Source: an uncultured Hydrogenophaga sp.
GTDB taxonomy: Bacteria; Pseudomonadota; Gammaproteobacteria; Burkholderiales; Burkholderiaceae_C
DNA: 60,000 nt
Assembly (NCBI RefSeq): GCF_958439165.1
Contig: NZ_OY288116.1
Location: forward strand, 1 to 60,000
Direction of reading: 5' to 3'
The notes under the pieces are model-generated. The model did no database searches. It saw nothing but the letters and a program-made list of their open reading frames with translations, and was not told the DNA's origin. Positions 38,423 through 46,985 of this stretch are shown piece by piece (positions within the stretch are counted from its first letter, which is position 1; every line of letters starts with the position of its first letter). The translations under genes and the position numbers were made by a program.

Positions 38423-39064
38423 ATGAAATCCATACCCGCCCCCGTGTTGACCGGTCTGCTGGCCGCCCTGGCCGTCATGGCCTGGGTGCCATCCGCGGGC
38501 GCTCAGCAGGTGTACCGCTGCGAACAGGCCGATGGCCGTGTGGCCTACGCCGACACGCCTTGTCCGCGCACGGCCCGTCAGGCCCAGGTGGATGTGGCGC
38601 CCAACACGGTCGACACCGCTGCTGATCGGGAGCTGATGCTCAAGCAGGAAAACGATCGTCTTCGGGAGCAATTGCGCCGGGAGCAGGCTGCGGCCTCGAG
38701 ACCCCAGCCGGTGGTGGTGCAGAACGCGGCGCCGGCCGACCGGGTCAACACGCCAGAATGCCGCAAGGCCCAGGAAGCCTACGAGACAGCCGCGTCGGCC
38801 ATGACCAACACCGAGGCGTTCATCGAGGCCAAGCGCTCGGCGTTTTTCGCCACCTGCGGGCTGGCCGAGCCCGACCGCACCGTGGCCGCGCCCGCGCCGG
38901 TGATCGTCGTGCGGCCCCAGGGGCGGCCGCCGGTGTACCCCCAGCCCAAGCCGCAGCCGCAGGTCGACAAATGCCCGTCCGGGCCGGGTGATCTGCGCAA
39001 TTGCGGCATCGTCAATGCCCGAGCGCGGGCCGCGGCCCAGGGCAAGCAGCCACCCCCGTTCTGA
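38423..39064 (+). CDS. DUF4124 domain-containing exported protein
   Basis: The 213-residue protein has a signal peptide ending near AGA-QQVYRC (about residue 28). The DUF4124 core QQVYRCEQADGRVAYADTPCP follows, then a charged helix (LMLKQENDRLREQLRREQ). A cysteine pair sits around TPECRKAQEAY and FFATCG, the region before the end is Pro/Gln-rich, and the tail is CPSGPGDLRNCG. It is a periplasmic or envelope protein of unknown function. It converges with the gene at 39088, 23 bp away. Confidence 0.8.
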   Translation: MKSIPAPVLTGLLAALAVMAWVPSAGAQQVYRCEQADGRVAYADTPCPRTARQAQVDVAPNTVDTAADRELMLKQENDRLREQLRREQAAASRPQPVVVQNAAPADRVNTPECRKAQEAYETAASAMTNTEAFIEAKRSAFFATCGLAEPDRTVAAPAPVIVVRPQGRPPVYPQPKPQPQVDKCPSGPGDLRNCGIVNARARAAAQGKQPPPF

Positions 39065-39087
39065 GGACTGGTCCCGCCGGTTCGCGC

Positions 39088-39597
39088 TCAGCGCCAGCCA
39101 GGCGCCTTCTTCAGCAGGAAGTTGAGCACCGGTGCGTCGGCCGGGCGCCCGTCGGCGGGGCGCCGGGTGCCGCGCAGTTCCTGCCCGCAGGCGGCCGGTT
39201 CGCCGATCCAGACCGCGTCCAGCGCCACACCGTCGGCGGATTCGTCGAAGTTCACCTCGCCGTCCACCACATCGCCTGACAGCAGGCCTTCGCGGTCGTT
39301 GCCGGTATCGGTGCGCTTGATGCGGCCTCGCACGCTGCCCTCGTATTCCGGGTGCCGCTCGAACAGCACGGCGCCGGTGGATACCGGCCGTTCGACCGTG
39401 CCGTTCTCTGGCCAGAGGCTGAGCTGCCACAGGCCGGACAGCCGGGCCGGTTCGAGGAAGGTCGGTGTCTCGCAGGCCGGGGCGGCGGCGGTGACAGCGG
39501 CCTGCGCATGGACCACGGATGCCGGGGTCCAGCAGACGAAAAATGCAGCGGCCAACGTGGCTGCGCGTGCGGTGGATGGGTGCAGGGATCGGTTCAT
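39088..39597 (-). CDS. Small exported protein of unknown function, overlapping rep
   Basis: The 169-residue protein starts at ATG 39597 (MNRSLHPSTARAATLAAAFF), overlapping the helicase stop by 4 bp (ATGA). A signal peptide ends near VHA-QAAV. The mature part has two Cys (PACETPT and EPAACGQEL) and beta-rich stretches (LSGLWQLSLWPENGTVERP, EGSVRGRIKRTDTG, GEVNFDESADGVALDAVW). These suggest a lipocalin-like or similar small barrel, but I do not recognise the family. Coupling to a DNA helicase gene is odd and may be simple gene packing. Confidence 0.65.
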   Translation of the reverse strand: MNRSLHPSTARAATLAAAFFVCWTPASVVHAQAAVTAAAPACETPTFLEPARLSGLWQLSLWPENGTVERPVSTGAVLFERHPEYEGSVRGRIKRTDTGNDREGLLSGDVVDGEVNFDESADGVALDAVWIGEPAACGQELRGTRRPADGRPADAPVLNFLLKKAPGWR

Positions 39598-41666
39598 CGG
39601 GCAGATGGATCGTTCTGGCGGTCCGCCTGTTCCCGCGCGCGCTGCGCAAATTCGGCGCGCAGCGCCTTGAGCTTCTCGCGCGGGTCTTCGCGCACGGTGG
39701 CCTGGTCGAGCGCCATTTCCGCGATGAAGCGGCTGGGGCTGCCCGGCACGCTTTCGCGTCCCTTCTTGCGCCGCTTGAGCCAGCTCACCGCCAGGGTGCG
39801 CTGCGCACGGGTGATGCCTACGTACATCAGGCGGCGTTCTTCCTGCAGGCGTTCGGCCAGCGCCTCGGCCGGCATATCGCTGTCGGCCTGGTCGGTCTTG
39901 AAGGGCAGCAGACCCTCGTTCACACCCACCAGCATCACATGCGGCCATTCCAGGCCTTTGGACGCGTGCAGGGTGGACAGCGTCACCACGTTCTGGTCCT
40001 GCTCCCGTTCGGACAGGGTGGACAGCAGGGCGATGGTCTGCACCACCTCCAGCAGGCTCTTGCGCTCGGATTCGGTGGTGGCGCCGGCCTCGTCCTCGAT
40101 CTGGCCGCCGCAGCGCCCGGCGACCCAGTCGCAGAAGTCGGTCACGTTGGTCCAGCGGGCGGCGGCCACCTTGTCGTTTTCTTCGCTGTCCAGCAGGTGC
40201 TGTTCGTAGGCGATGTCCTTGAGCCAGTCGGTCAAGAACTGGCGTGCGGCCTCATGGCCCACGGTGTGGCGGGCGCGGTATTCCAGGTCGTTGATGCTGC
40301 GGCCGAACTCGTGCAGGGTGGCCACGGCGCGCGCCGGCAGGGCGGCCCCCAGCGAGTTCGAGAACAGCGCTTCGAACAGGCTGAGCTTGTACTGGGTGGC
40401 GAAGGTGCCGAGCTGCTGCAGCGTGGTGTGGCCGATGCCGCGCTTGGGCGTGGTGGCGGCGCGCATGAAGGCCGGGTCGTCGTCGTTGTTGACGATCAGC
40501 CGCAGCCAGGCGCAGAGGTCGCGGATCTCGGCGCGGTCGAAGAAGCTCTGGCCGCCCGAGACCTTGTAGGGGATGTTGGCCTTGCGCAGCGACTGCTCGA
40601 ACGAGCGCGCCATGTGGTTGGCCCGGTACAGGATGGCGAAGTCGCGCCATTCCTTGTGCTGGCTGCTGGCGCGCAGGCTCTGGATGCGGGCCACGGCGCG
40701 TTCGGCCTCGTGGTCCTCGTTGTCGGCATCCACCACCCGCACCGGATCGCCCTCGCCGAGATCGCTCCACAGCGTCTTGGGAAACAGCTTGGGGTTGGGG
40801 CCGATCACGTTGTTGGCCGCGCGCAGGATGGCGCTGGTGGAGCGGTAGTTCTGCTCCAGCTTGATGACCTTGAGCTCGGGAAAGTCCTGCGGCAGGCGCT
40901 TGAGGTTGTCCAGCGTGGCGCCGCGCCAGCCATAGATGGACTGGTCGTCGTCGCCCACGGCAGTGAACCGGGCCCGTTCGCCCACCATCAGCTTGAGCAG
41001 CTCGTACTGGGTGGCGTTGGTGTCCTGGTATTCGTCCACCAGCACGTGGCCCATCTTGCGCTGCCATTTTTCGCGCACGGTCTCATGTTCGGTCAGCAGC
41101 TTCAAGGGCAGGCTGATCAGGTCGTCGAAATCCACCGCCTGGTAGGCGGTCAGGCGCTCTTCATACCGGACCATGATGGCCGCCGCCACGCGCTCGTTCT
41201 CGTCGCGCGCCTGCTTCAGCGCCTGCTCTCCGTTCAGCCCGGCGCTCTTCCAGGCGCTGATGGTCCATTGCCATTGCCGTGCAGTGGCCGCGTCGGTGGT
41301 GCCGCCGCAGTCCTTGAGCAGGCTGGTGATGTCGTCGGTGTCGAGGATGCTGAACTGCTTTTTGAGGCCCAGCGTTTCACCGTCTTCGCGCAGCAGGCGC
41401 ACGCCCAGGGCGTGGAAGGTGCAGATCAGCACCTTCCTGGCGTCGCGCCCGACCAGCTGGCCGGCGCGTTCGCGCATTTCCGCCGCGGCCTTGTTGGTGA
41501 AGGTGATGGCCGCGATGCGGTCGGCGGCCAGGCCGGCCTGGATCAGGCGGGCGATCTTGTGGGTGATGACCCGGGTCTTGCCCGAGCCGGCTCCGGCCAG
41601 CACCAGGCAGGGGCCGCCCAGGTGGTTCACGGCTTCAAGCTGTGCAAGGTTCAGGCCGGCGGACAT
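39594..41666 (-). CDS. rep: ATP-dependent DNA helicase Rep (UvrD family)
   Basis: The 690-residue SF1A helicase starts MSAGLNLAQLEAVNHLGGPC. Motifs in order are I AGAGSGKT (24-31), Ia ITFTNKAAAEM, II VDEYQDTN, III GDDDQSIYGWRGA, IV EQNYRST, V TLHASKGLEWPHV and VI RRLMYVGITRAQ. The length and N-terminus fit Rep better than UvrD. It unwinds 3'-5' and clears replication roadblocks. A basic tail (LKRRKKGRESVPG, QREQADRQ-like) ends the protein. Confidence 0.92.
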   Translation of the reverse strand: MSAGLNLAQLEAVNHLGGPCLVLAGAGSGKTRVITHKIARLIQAGLAADRIAAITFTNKAAAEMRERAGQLVGRDARKVLICTFHALGVRLLREDGETLGLKKQFSILDTDDITSLLKDCGGTTDAATARQWQWTISAWKSAGLNGEQALKQARDENERVAAAIMVRYEERLTAYQAVDFDDLISLPLKLLTEHETVREKWQRKMGHVLVDEYQDTNATQYELLKLMVGERARFTAVGDDDQSIYGWRGATLDNLKRLPQDFPELKVIKLEQNYRSTSAILRAANNVIGPNPKLFPKTLWSDLGEGDPVRVVDADNEDHEAERAVARIQSLRASSQHKEWRDFAILYRANHMARSFEQSLRKANIPYKVSGGQSFFDRAEIRDLCAWLRLIVNNDDDPAFMRAATTPKRGIGHTTLQQLGTFATQYKLSLFEALFSNSLGAALPARAVATLHEFGRSINDLEYRARHTVGHEAARQFLTDWLKDIAYEQHLLDSEENDKVAAARWTNVTDFCDWVAGRCGGQIEDEAGATTESERKSLLEVVQTIALLSTLSEREQDQNVVTLSTLHASKGLEWPHVMLVGVNEGLLPFKTDQADSDMPAEALAERLQEERRLMYVGITRAQRTLAVSWLKRRKKGRESVPGSPSRFIAEMALDQATVREDPREKLKALRAEFAQRAREQADRQNDPSAR

Positions 41667-41732
41667 CAGGGCTCTCGGGCAAAGCCTTTGATGATACCGA
41701 GGGGTGTCGCTCGCTGCTGAGACAATCCCCCC

Positions 41733-42695
41733 GTGCTCAACGTCCTGCTCGTCACTTTTCCGTTCTTTGCGCTGGTGCTGGCCGGCTATCTCGCCGCCCG
41801 CCGCAAGATGCTGCCGCTGGAGGCCATTCCCGGGCTCAATGGCTTCGTGCTGTTCTTTGCGCTGCCCTGCATGCTGTTCCGCTTCGGCTCCACCACGCCG
41901 ATCGCCCAGCTGCTGGATGCATCGGTGTTCGGCGTGTACCTGCTGTGTGGCCTGGTGATGGTGGCCGTGACCCTGGCCGTGACCCTGAACGAGCGAATCC
42001 GCTGGAACGACGGCGCCATGGGCGCGCTGGTGGCGGCGTTTCCCAATGCCGGTTTCATGGGCGTGCCGCTTCTGGCCGCCCTGCTGGGACCCAATGCGGT
42101 GGCCACGGTGATGGCGGCGATCCTGGTCGACATGGTGCTGACCAGCTCGTTATGCATTGCGTTGTCGCGTCTGGACGGTGCGCAGGGTCAGGGAGTGCAG
42201 GCCATGCTGGATGCCGGGCGCAAGGCGCTGAGCGGTGTGCTGACCAATCCGATGGCCTGGTCCATCCTGCTGGGCGCCGTGGCCTCGGCGGTGGAATTCC
42301 GCTTTCCGGTGCCGGTGGAGAAGACGGTCTGGTTGCTGGCCGACGCGGCTTCGCCGGTGGCGCTGTTCACCATCGGCGCGGTGCTGGCCCGTTCGCAGAT
42401 GCAGGCGAACCATCCCATGCCCCTGTCCGACTACGTGCCGGTGGCGCTCATGAAGCTGTTCCTGCACCCGGTGCTGGTGCTGGGTGTGGGCATGGGCGCC
42501 ATGCAGCTGGGTGTGCCGCTGCAGCCGGCGGCACTCACCGTGATGGTGCTCATTGCCTGCCTGCCCAGCGCCAGCAATGTGTCGCTGCTGGCCGAACGCT
42601 TCGGGGCCGACAACGGCCGCATCGCCCGCATCATCCTGGTGTCCACCGCCGCCTCTTTCCTGAGCTTTTCGGCGGCGGTCAACCTGCTGACCTGA
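41733..42695 (+). CDS. AEC family auxin-efflux-carrier-like transporter
   Basis: The 320-residue protein is read from GTG 41733 (LNVLLVTFPFFALVLAGYLA). About ten hydrophobic segments are visible, with the AEC features GFVLFFALPCMLFRF, AAFPNAGFMGVPLLAALLG and LIACLPSASNVSLLAERFG. Members move organic anions or amino-acid derivatives across the inner membrane. A GACAAT hexamer at 41721-41726 lies only six bases before the start, and there is no Shine-Dalgarno, so the messenger may be leaderless. It converges with priA (15 bp). Confidence 0.85.
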   Translation: MLNVLLVTFPFFALVLAGYLAARRKMLPLEAIPGLNGFVLFFALPCMLFRFGSTTPIAQLLDASVFGVYLLCGLVMVAVTLAVTLNERIRWNDGAMGALVAAFPNAGFMGVPLLAALLGPNAVATVMAAILVDMVLTSSLCIALSRLDGAQGQGVQAMLDAGRKALSGVLTNPMAWSILLGAVASAVEFRFPVPVEKTVWLLADAASPVALFTIGAVLARSQMQANHPMPLSDYVPVALMKLFLHPVLVLGVGMGAMQLGVPLQPAALTVMVLIACLPSASNVSLLAERFGADNGRIARIILVSTAASFLSFSAAVNLLT

Positions 42696-42710
42696 CCCAG
42701 CCGGTCGGCC

Positions 42711-44798
42711 TCAGAGCGCCAGCGGGTCGACGTCGACGGCGAAGCGCATCAGCCCGCGGGCAGCAGGGTCGCTCCGGCAGGCCAGCAGCAGCGGCTGCCA
42801 AGCCGCCAGGAAACGCTGCAGCACCGGACGGGAGCCGGCTTCCACCAGCAGCTGGGCGCGCTCCACATTGGCCACACGCTGGATGGTGAGCGGCACCGCC
42901 GGGTACAGGGTGACCTCGTCGGCGCCGGGCAAATCGGCCGCTGCGCGGGCTGCTGCGTCAAGAAACCCCTGGGCGGCTTCCTGGGTGCGGGCGTCGGCCC
43001 GCAGCAGTGCCTGGTGGGCGAACGGCGGCATGCCGGCGGCCTCCCGCTCGGTCAGTTCGGCGGTGGCGAAGCCCGCGAAGTCATGGGTCTTGAGGTGGCC
43101 GAACAGGCTGTGGGCCGGGTGCCAGGTCTGGACCCACAGTTCGCTGGCTTCGCTGTGCAGCGCATCCCGGCCGGCGCGGCCGCCGGCCTGCATGAGCAGC
43201 GCGAACAGGCGTTCCGGCGCGCGGTGGTCGCTGGCAAACAGCGCGGCGTCGGCGTTCAGTGCCGCCACCAGGGTGATGCGGCGGAAGTCATGTCCCTTGG
43301 CCACCATCTGGGTGCCCACCAGCACGTCCACCTCGCCGTTGTGCAGCGCATCCAGCTGGGCCTCCAGGGCGCCCTTGAGGCGTGTCGAGTCGGCGTCCAT
43401 GCGGGCCACGCGCAACGGTGATCCGTCGGGTCGGCGCACCTCGACCAGCAGTTCGGCGAGCTGCTCCTCCAGCTGCTCGGTGCCTCGGCCCACCGGCGCG
43501 ATGTCCAGGTTGCCGCAGTCCGGGCAGGCCCTGGGCACCCGGCTGGTGGTGCCGCAGTGGTGGCAGCGCAGGCTGCGGTCGATCTTGTGGAACACCCGGT
43601 AAGCGCTGCAGTGCGGGCAGCCACTCTTCCAGCCGCAGGCGTGGCAGGCCAGCACCGGGGCGTAACCCCGGCGGTTGAGCAGCACCAGGCATTGTTCGCC
43701 GCGGATCACCCGTTCGGCGATGGCCTGCAGCAGGGGCGGGGCCAGCAAGGCGCCCTTCGGCTGGTGGTTCATGTCGACCAGACGCAACCGCGGAAGACGC
43801 CCGCCGCCGATGCGGCCAGGCATGTCCAGCCGCTGGTAGCGGCCCTGCTCGGCGGCATGCCAGCTCTCCAGCGAAGGCGTGGCCGAACCCAGCACCACCT
43901 GGCAGCCTTCCACCTTGGCCCGGTAGACGGCCAGGTCGCGCGCCGAGTACCGCGCACCGTCCTGGCTCTTGTAACTCGGGTCGTGTTCTTCGTCGACAAC
44001 GATCAGGCGCAGGCCCGGCAGGCTGGCGAACACCGCCATCCGGGTGCCCAGCACGATGCGCGCCCGCCCGGTGTGGGCCGCCAGCCATCCGGCCAGCCGC
44101 TGGGCGGGCGTCAGGCCGCTGTGCAGGCAGACCACCGCGCCCGTGCCGAAGCGCGCATCGAACCGGGCCCGCAACCGCGCTTCGAACTGCGGCGTGAGGT
44201 TGATTTCCGGCACCAGCACCAGCACCTGCGCATCGGGCCGGGCGTTCAGCTCGGCTTCGGCCGCCTGCAGGTAGACCTCGGTCTTGCCGCTGCCGGTGGC
44301 GCCGAACAGCAGCACCGGCCGGTCGGCGGTCTGAAGGCCGGCCAGCGCGGCCCTCTGCTCGGGATGCAGGGCGAGAGGAACATCGGCTGCACCGCCCGTC
44401 GGGTCGGCTGCGGCGGGTGCCGGCTTCTCCAGCCGCTTGAGTCGGCGGGCCAGCTGGGTGGTGTCGAGGTCGCGCAGGGGCGGCGGCAGGCTGCCCAGAG
44501 CCACTTCGCCCATGCTGCGCTGGTAATACTGCCCGGCAAACCGGACCAGCTGCAGCCAGCCGGCCGACAGCGGGGGCAGGGCGTCGAGCACCGCCGAGAC
44601 CGGGCGGCTGGTGGCCGGGTCGAGCCCCTGCGGCGGGGAGGTGGGGCAGTCGCGGACGATGCCGAGCACGTCACGCGGGCCCAGCGGCACCCGCACCAGG
44701 GTGCCTGCCGGCAGCACCGTGGTGTGGCGGTAACTCAGGACTTCCCCCAGCCCGCTGTGCACCGGGGTGGCCACGAGAACGCTGGGCCAGGCTTCCAT
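42711..44798 (-). CDS. priA: Primosomal replication restart helicase PriA
   Basis: The 695-residue protein is read from ATG 44798 (MEAWPSVLVATPVHSGLGEVLSY); 47 residues in the same frame upstream look non-coding. It has an N-terminal 3'-DNA-binding domain, Walker A GATGSGKTEVYL, VDEEHDPSYKSQDG, two zinc sites (CHACGWKSGCPHC and CHHCG...CPDCG), GTEQLEEQLAELL and QMVAKGHDF. It reloads the replisome at stalled forks. It follows hemE on the same strand after the structured 344-bp gap. Confidence 0.95.
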   Translation of the reverse strand: MEAWPSVLVATPVHSGLGEVLSYRHTTVLPAGTLVRVPLGPRDVLGIVRDCPTSPPQGLDPATSRPVSAVLDALPPLSAGWLQLVRFAGQYYQRSMGEVALGSLPPPLRDLDTTQLARRLKRLEKPAPAAADPTGGAADVPLALHPEQRAALAGLQTADRPVLLFGATGSGKTEVYLQAAEAELNARPDAQVLVLVPEINLTPQFEARLRARFDARFGTGAVVCLHSGLTPAQRLAGWLAAHTGRARIVLGTRMAVFASLPGLRLIVVDEEHDPSYKSQDGARYSARDLAVYRAKVEGCQVVLGSATPSLESWHAAEQGRYQRLDMPGRIGGGRLPRLRLVDMNHQPKGALLAPPLLQAIAERVIRGEQCLVLLNRRGYAPVLACHACGWKSGCPHCSAYRVFHKIDRSLRCHHCGTTSRVPRACPDCGNLDIAPVGRGTEQLEEQLAELLVEVRRPDGSPLRVARMDADSTRLKGALEAQLDALHNGEVDVLVGTQMVAKGHDFRRITLVAALNADAALFASDHRAPERLFALLMQAGGRAGRDALHSEASELWVQTWHPAHSLFGHLKTHDFAGFATAELTEREAAGMPPFAHQALLRADARTQEAAQGFLDAAARAAADLPGADEVTLYPAVPLTIQRVANVERAQLLVEAGSRPVLQRFLAAWQPLLLACRSDPAARGLMRFAVDVDPLAL

Positions 44799-45142
44799 GC
44801 TTAGGTCCGATTCCTCACTCGGCACAGCGAAGTGTTCGCTAAGTGCTTGATTTTCAAACCCCTGCCAACATATCCAGAGCTTCTGTGGATAACTTTGTTG
44901 ATAGTTCGTGTCCGACCCGGCAGAAGCCTTGAAAATCAAGGGCTTTCTTAGACTGCCTCCAAAATCGGCAATCTGTAAAGTCCAGGAAAATCAACGACTT
45001 AGGATTTTCCGGGGCAGTGACGATCCGTCAGGGCCGGAGCACCAGGCCTGTCGCACCGAAGCACAAATTTTGTGCATAAGTAAGGCCTGTCAAGTGCTTT
45101 TTTGGCCCGTTTTTATGGTACGGGCCCCTGAATCGGCCTGTT
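44799..45142 (-). promoter_or_regulatory. Structured AT-richer gap between hemE and priA with DnaA-box-like sequences
   Basis: No plausible gene is present. Visible elements are AGCGAA-gtg-TTCGCT (44826-44840); CTTGATTTTCAA (44846-44857) with its inverted copy TTGAAAATCAAG (44929-44940); TGTGGATAA (44884-44892), a perfect DnaA box; GAAAATC-N10-GATTTTC (44986-45009); AGGCCTGTC repeated at 45044 and 45083; palindrome GCACAAA-T-TTTGTGC (45061-45075); TGTGCATAA (45071-45079), a DnaA box with one mismatch; and GGCCCGT/ACGGGCC (45104-45126). A minus-strand TTGACA (45088-45093) with CAAAAT (45067-45072) could be a priA promoter with a short 15-bp spacer. Confidence 0.5.
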
Positions 45143-46246
45143 TCAGCCGGCAGCGCGCAGCCGGCGGGAGTGGCGGTGCACCGCTTCCACCAGCACCGAC
45201 ACGTGCTCGGGCGGCGTGTACTGGCTGATGCCGTGGCCCAGGTTGAAGATGTGCGTGGGGCCCTGACCCTCGCCCTGATGCGGCTTGCCGAAGCTCTCCA
45301 GCACCCGGGCCACTTGGGCGTCGATGGCGGCCGGCGGAGCAAACAGCACGTTGGGGTCGATGTTGCCCTGCAGGGCCTTGCCCTGCGCGCCTTCGCCCAC
45401 CTGGGCGCGGGCATGCCCGAGGTTGACGGTCCAGTCCAGGCCGAGCGCGTGGCAGTCGAGCGACTTCATGTCGTCCAGCCACAACCCGCCGCCCTTGGTG
45501 AACACGATGCGTGGAATGTCCACACCCTCATGGGTGCGGTGCAGCTGGGCCAGCACACGGCGGGTATAGGCCAGGCTGAATTCCTGGAACGCGCCGTCGG
45601 CCAGCACGCCGCCCCAGCTGTCGAACACCATCACGGCCTGTGCGCCGGCTTCGATCTGGGCGTTGAGGTAGGCGGCCACGGCATCGGCATTGACCGCCAG
45701 GATGCGGTGCATCAGGTCGGGGCGGCTGTACATGAGCGATTTGACCAGCCGGTAGTCGTCCGAGCCGCCGCCTTCGACCATGTAGCAGGCCAGGGTCCAG
45801 GGGCTGCCGGAGAAGCCGATCAGAGGGACGCGGCCATCCAGCGCCCGGCGGATCGAGGTGACCGCATCGAACACATAGCGCAGCTTGTCCATGTCGGGCA
45901 CCGACAGGGTGTCCACGTCGGCTTCGTTGCGCACGGTACGGGCGAACTTCGGGCCTTCGCCGACGGCAAACGACAGACCCAGGCCCATGGCGTCGGGCAC
46001 GGTGAGGATGTCGGAGAACAGGATCGCGGCATCCAGCGGATAACGCTCCAGCGGTTGCAGCGTGACCTCGGTGGCGTAGTCCACGTTGGTCGCCAGTCCC
46101 ATGAAGCTGCCGGCCTTGGCGCGGGTCGCGCAGTATTCCGGCAGGTAGCGTCCCGCCTGTCGCATGAGCCACACCGGGGTGTGGTCGGTGGCCTGGCGCA
46201 GGCAGGCCCGCAGGAAGGTGTCGTTCTTCAGGGGAGCAAAGGACAT
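45143..46246 (-). CDS. hemE: Uroporphyrinogen decarboxylase
   Basis: The 367-residue protein is read from ATG 46246 (MSFAPLKNDTFLRACLRQ). Signatures are PVWLMRQAGRYLPEY, FSDILTVPDAMGLGL, GFSGSPWTLACYMVEG, VFDSWGGVLADGAF and FNLGHGISQYTPPEHV. It decarboxylates uroporphyrinogen III to coproporphyrinogen III in heme synthesis. The redoxin gene ends 65 bp upstream. A GATAAT hexamer lies at 46278-46283 (minus), overlapping a one-mismatch DnaA box (46279-46287). Confidence 0.96.
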   Translation of the reverse strand: MSFAPLKNDTFLRACLRQATDHTPVWLMRQAGRYLPEYCATRAKAGSFMGLATNVDYATEVTLQPLERYPLDAAILFSDILTVPDAMGLGLSFAVGEGPKFARTVRNEADVDTLSVPDMDKLRYVFDAVTSIRRALDGRVPLIGFSGSPWTLACYMVEGGGSDDYRLVKSLMYSRPDLMHRILAVNADAVAAYLNAQIEAGAQAVMVFDSWGGVLADGAFQEFSLAYTRRVLAQLHRTHEGVDIPRIVFTKGGGLWLDDMKSLDCHALGLDWTVNLGHARAQVGEGAQGKALQGNIDPNVLFAPPAAIDAQVARVLESFGKPHQGEGQGPTHIFNLGHGISQYTPPEHVSVLVEAVHRHSRRLRAAG

Positions 46247-46311
46247 GGGCGGTTCCGTGACTGGGGGTATCCGCCTCATTATCCACTCGGCCCGGGGCCG
46301 GCCTTGTCGCG

Positions 46312-46938
46312 TCAGGCGGCGCTGCCCTTGTACTTGATGGTGCAGCCGTAAGGACGGGTGGTGCTCTGGCTCAGCGGCTTGCCGGCAGCGATCTCGGCCA
46401 TGGCCTGCTGGATGTAGGGCACCGCCTTCGGAATGTCTTCCACCCGCGCCGAGGCGATGCTGTCGATGCCGCCGGCATACACCAGCACGCCCTGCGCGTT
46501 GACGATGTACATGTGCGGCGTGACGCGGGCTGCAAAGGCCTCGCCGGTCTTGCCGCTTTCGTCCATGAGGGTGGCGGTGGGCGCGGCCTTCTGCTCGGTC
46601 ATCCACTGACCCAGCCGGGCGGGCGCCAGGTAGTCGGCGCTGCTTTCGGCGGTGGAATTGATCACCAGCCAGGCGATGTTCTTGCTGGCCGCGTCCTTCT
46701 GCAGCGACTGCATGTTGCCCTGGTAGTGCTTCTTCACGAAGGGACAGCCCGGGTTGGTCCACTCCAGCACCACCGGCCGGCCCTTGAAGTCGGACAGCTT
46801 CACCGGCTTGCCGGCGGTGTCCATCAGGGTGAAGTCGGGGGCGGGCTGGCCCACGGTGGCGGCTGCCTGGGCCGCCTGCGGGACCATCGTGGCGAGTGGC
46901 GCCAGGGCGCCTGCGATCAGAAAGGGACGACGTTGCAT
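46312..46938 (-). CDS. Exported redoxin-domain (thioredoxin-fold) protein with single N-terminal active-site Cys
   Basis: The 208-residue protein starts MQRRPFLIAGALAPL with a signal peptide ending near AQA-AATVG. The AhpC/TSA-like fold has PAPDFTLMDTAGKPVKLSDF and the active site TNPGCPFVKKHY, where the second Cys of a CXXC is replaced (C-P-F-V). VTPHMYIVNAQGVLVY supplies the cis-Pro. A second Cys sits in the C-terminal PYGCTIKY and may be the resolving residue. It is probably reduced by the DsbD-like protein encoded 47 bp upstream. Confidence 0.82.
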   Translation of the reverse strand: MQRRPFLIAGALAPLATMVPQAAQAAATVGQPAPDFTLMDTAGKPVKLSDFKGRPVVLEWTNPGCPFVKKHYQGNMQSLQKDAASKNIAWLVINSTAESSADYLAPARLGQWMTEQKAAPTATLMDESGKTGEAFAARVTPHMYIVNAQGVLVYAGGIDSIASARVEDIPKAVPYIQQAMAEIAAGKPLSQSTTRPYGCTIKYKGSAA

Positions 46939-46985
46939 GTGACAGCTCCTGAAAAGAATCGTTGGAATGACACGTCGCCGGTCCG

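Noticed and set aside
39519..41720. 733-codon plus-strand frame opposite rep
   Set aside because: The minus-strand product carries all helicase motifs; the opposite frame has none.
45104..45126. GGCCCGT/ACGGGCC hairpin as terminator of hemE
   Set aside because: In the direction of hemE transcription the stem is followed by A residues, not T; the T run lies on the wrong side.
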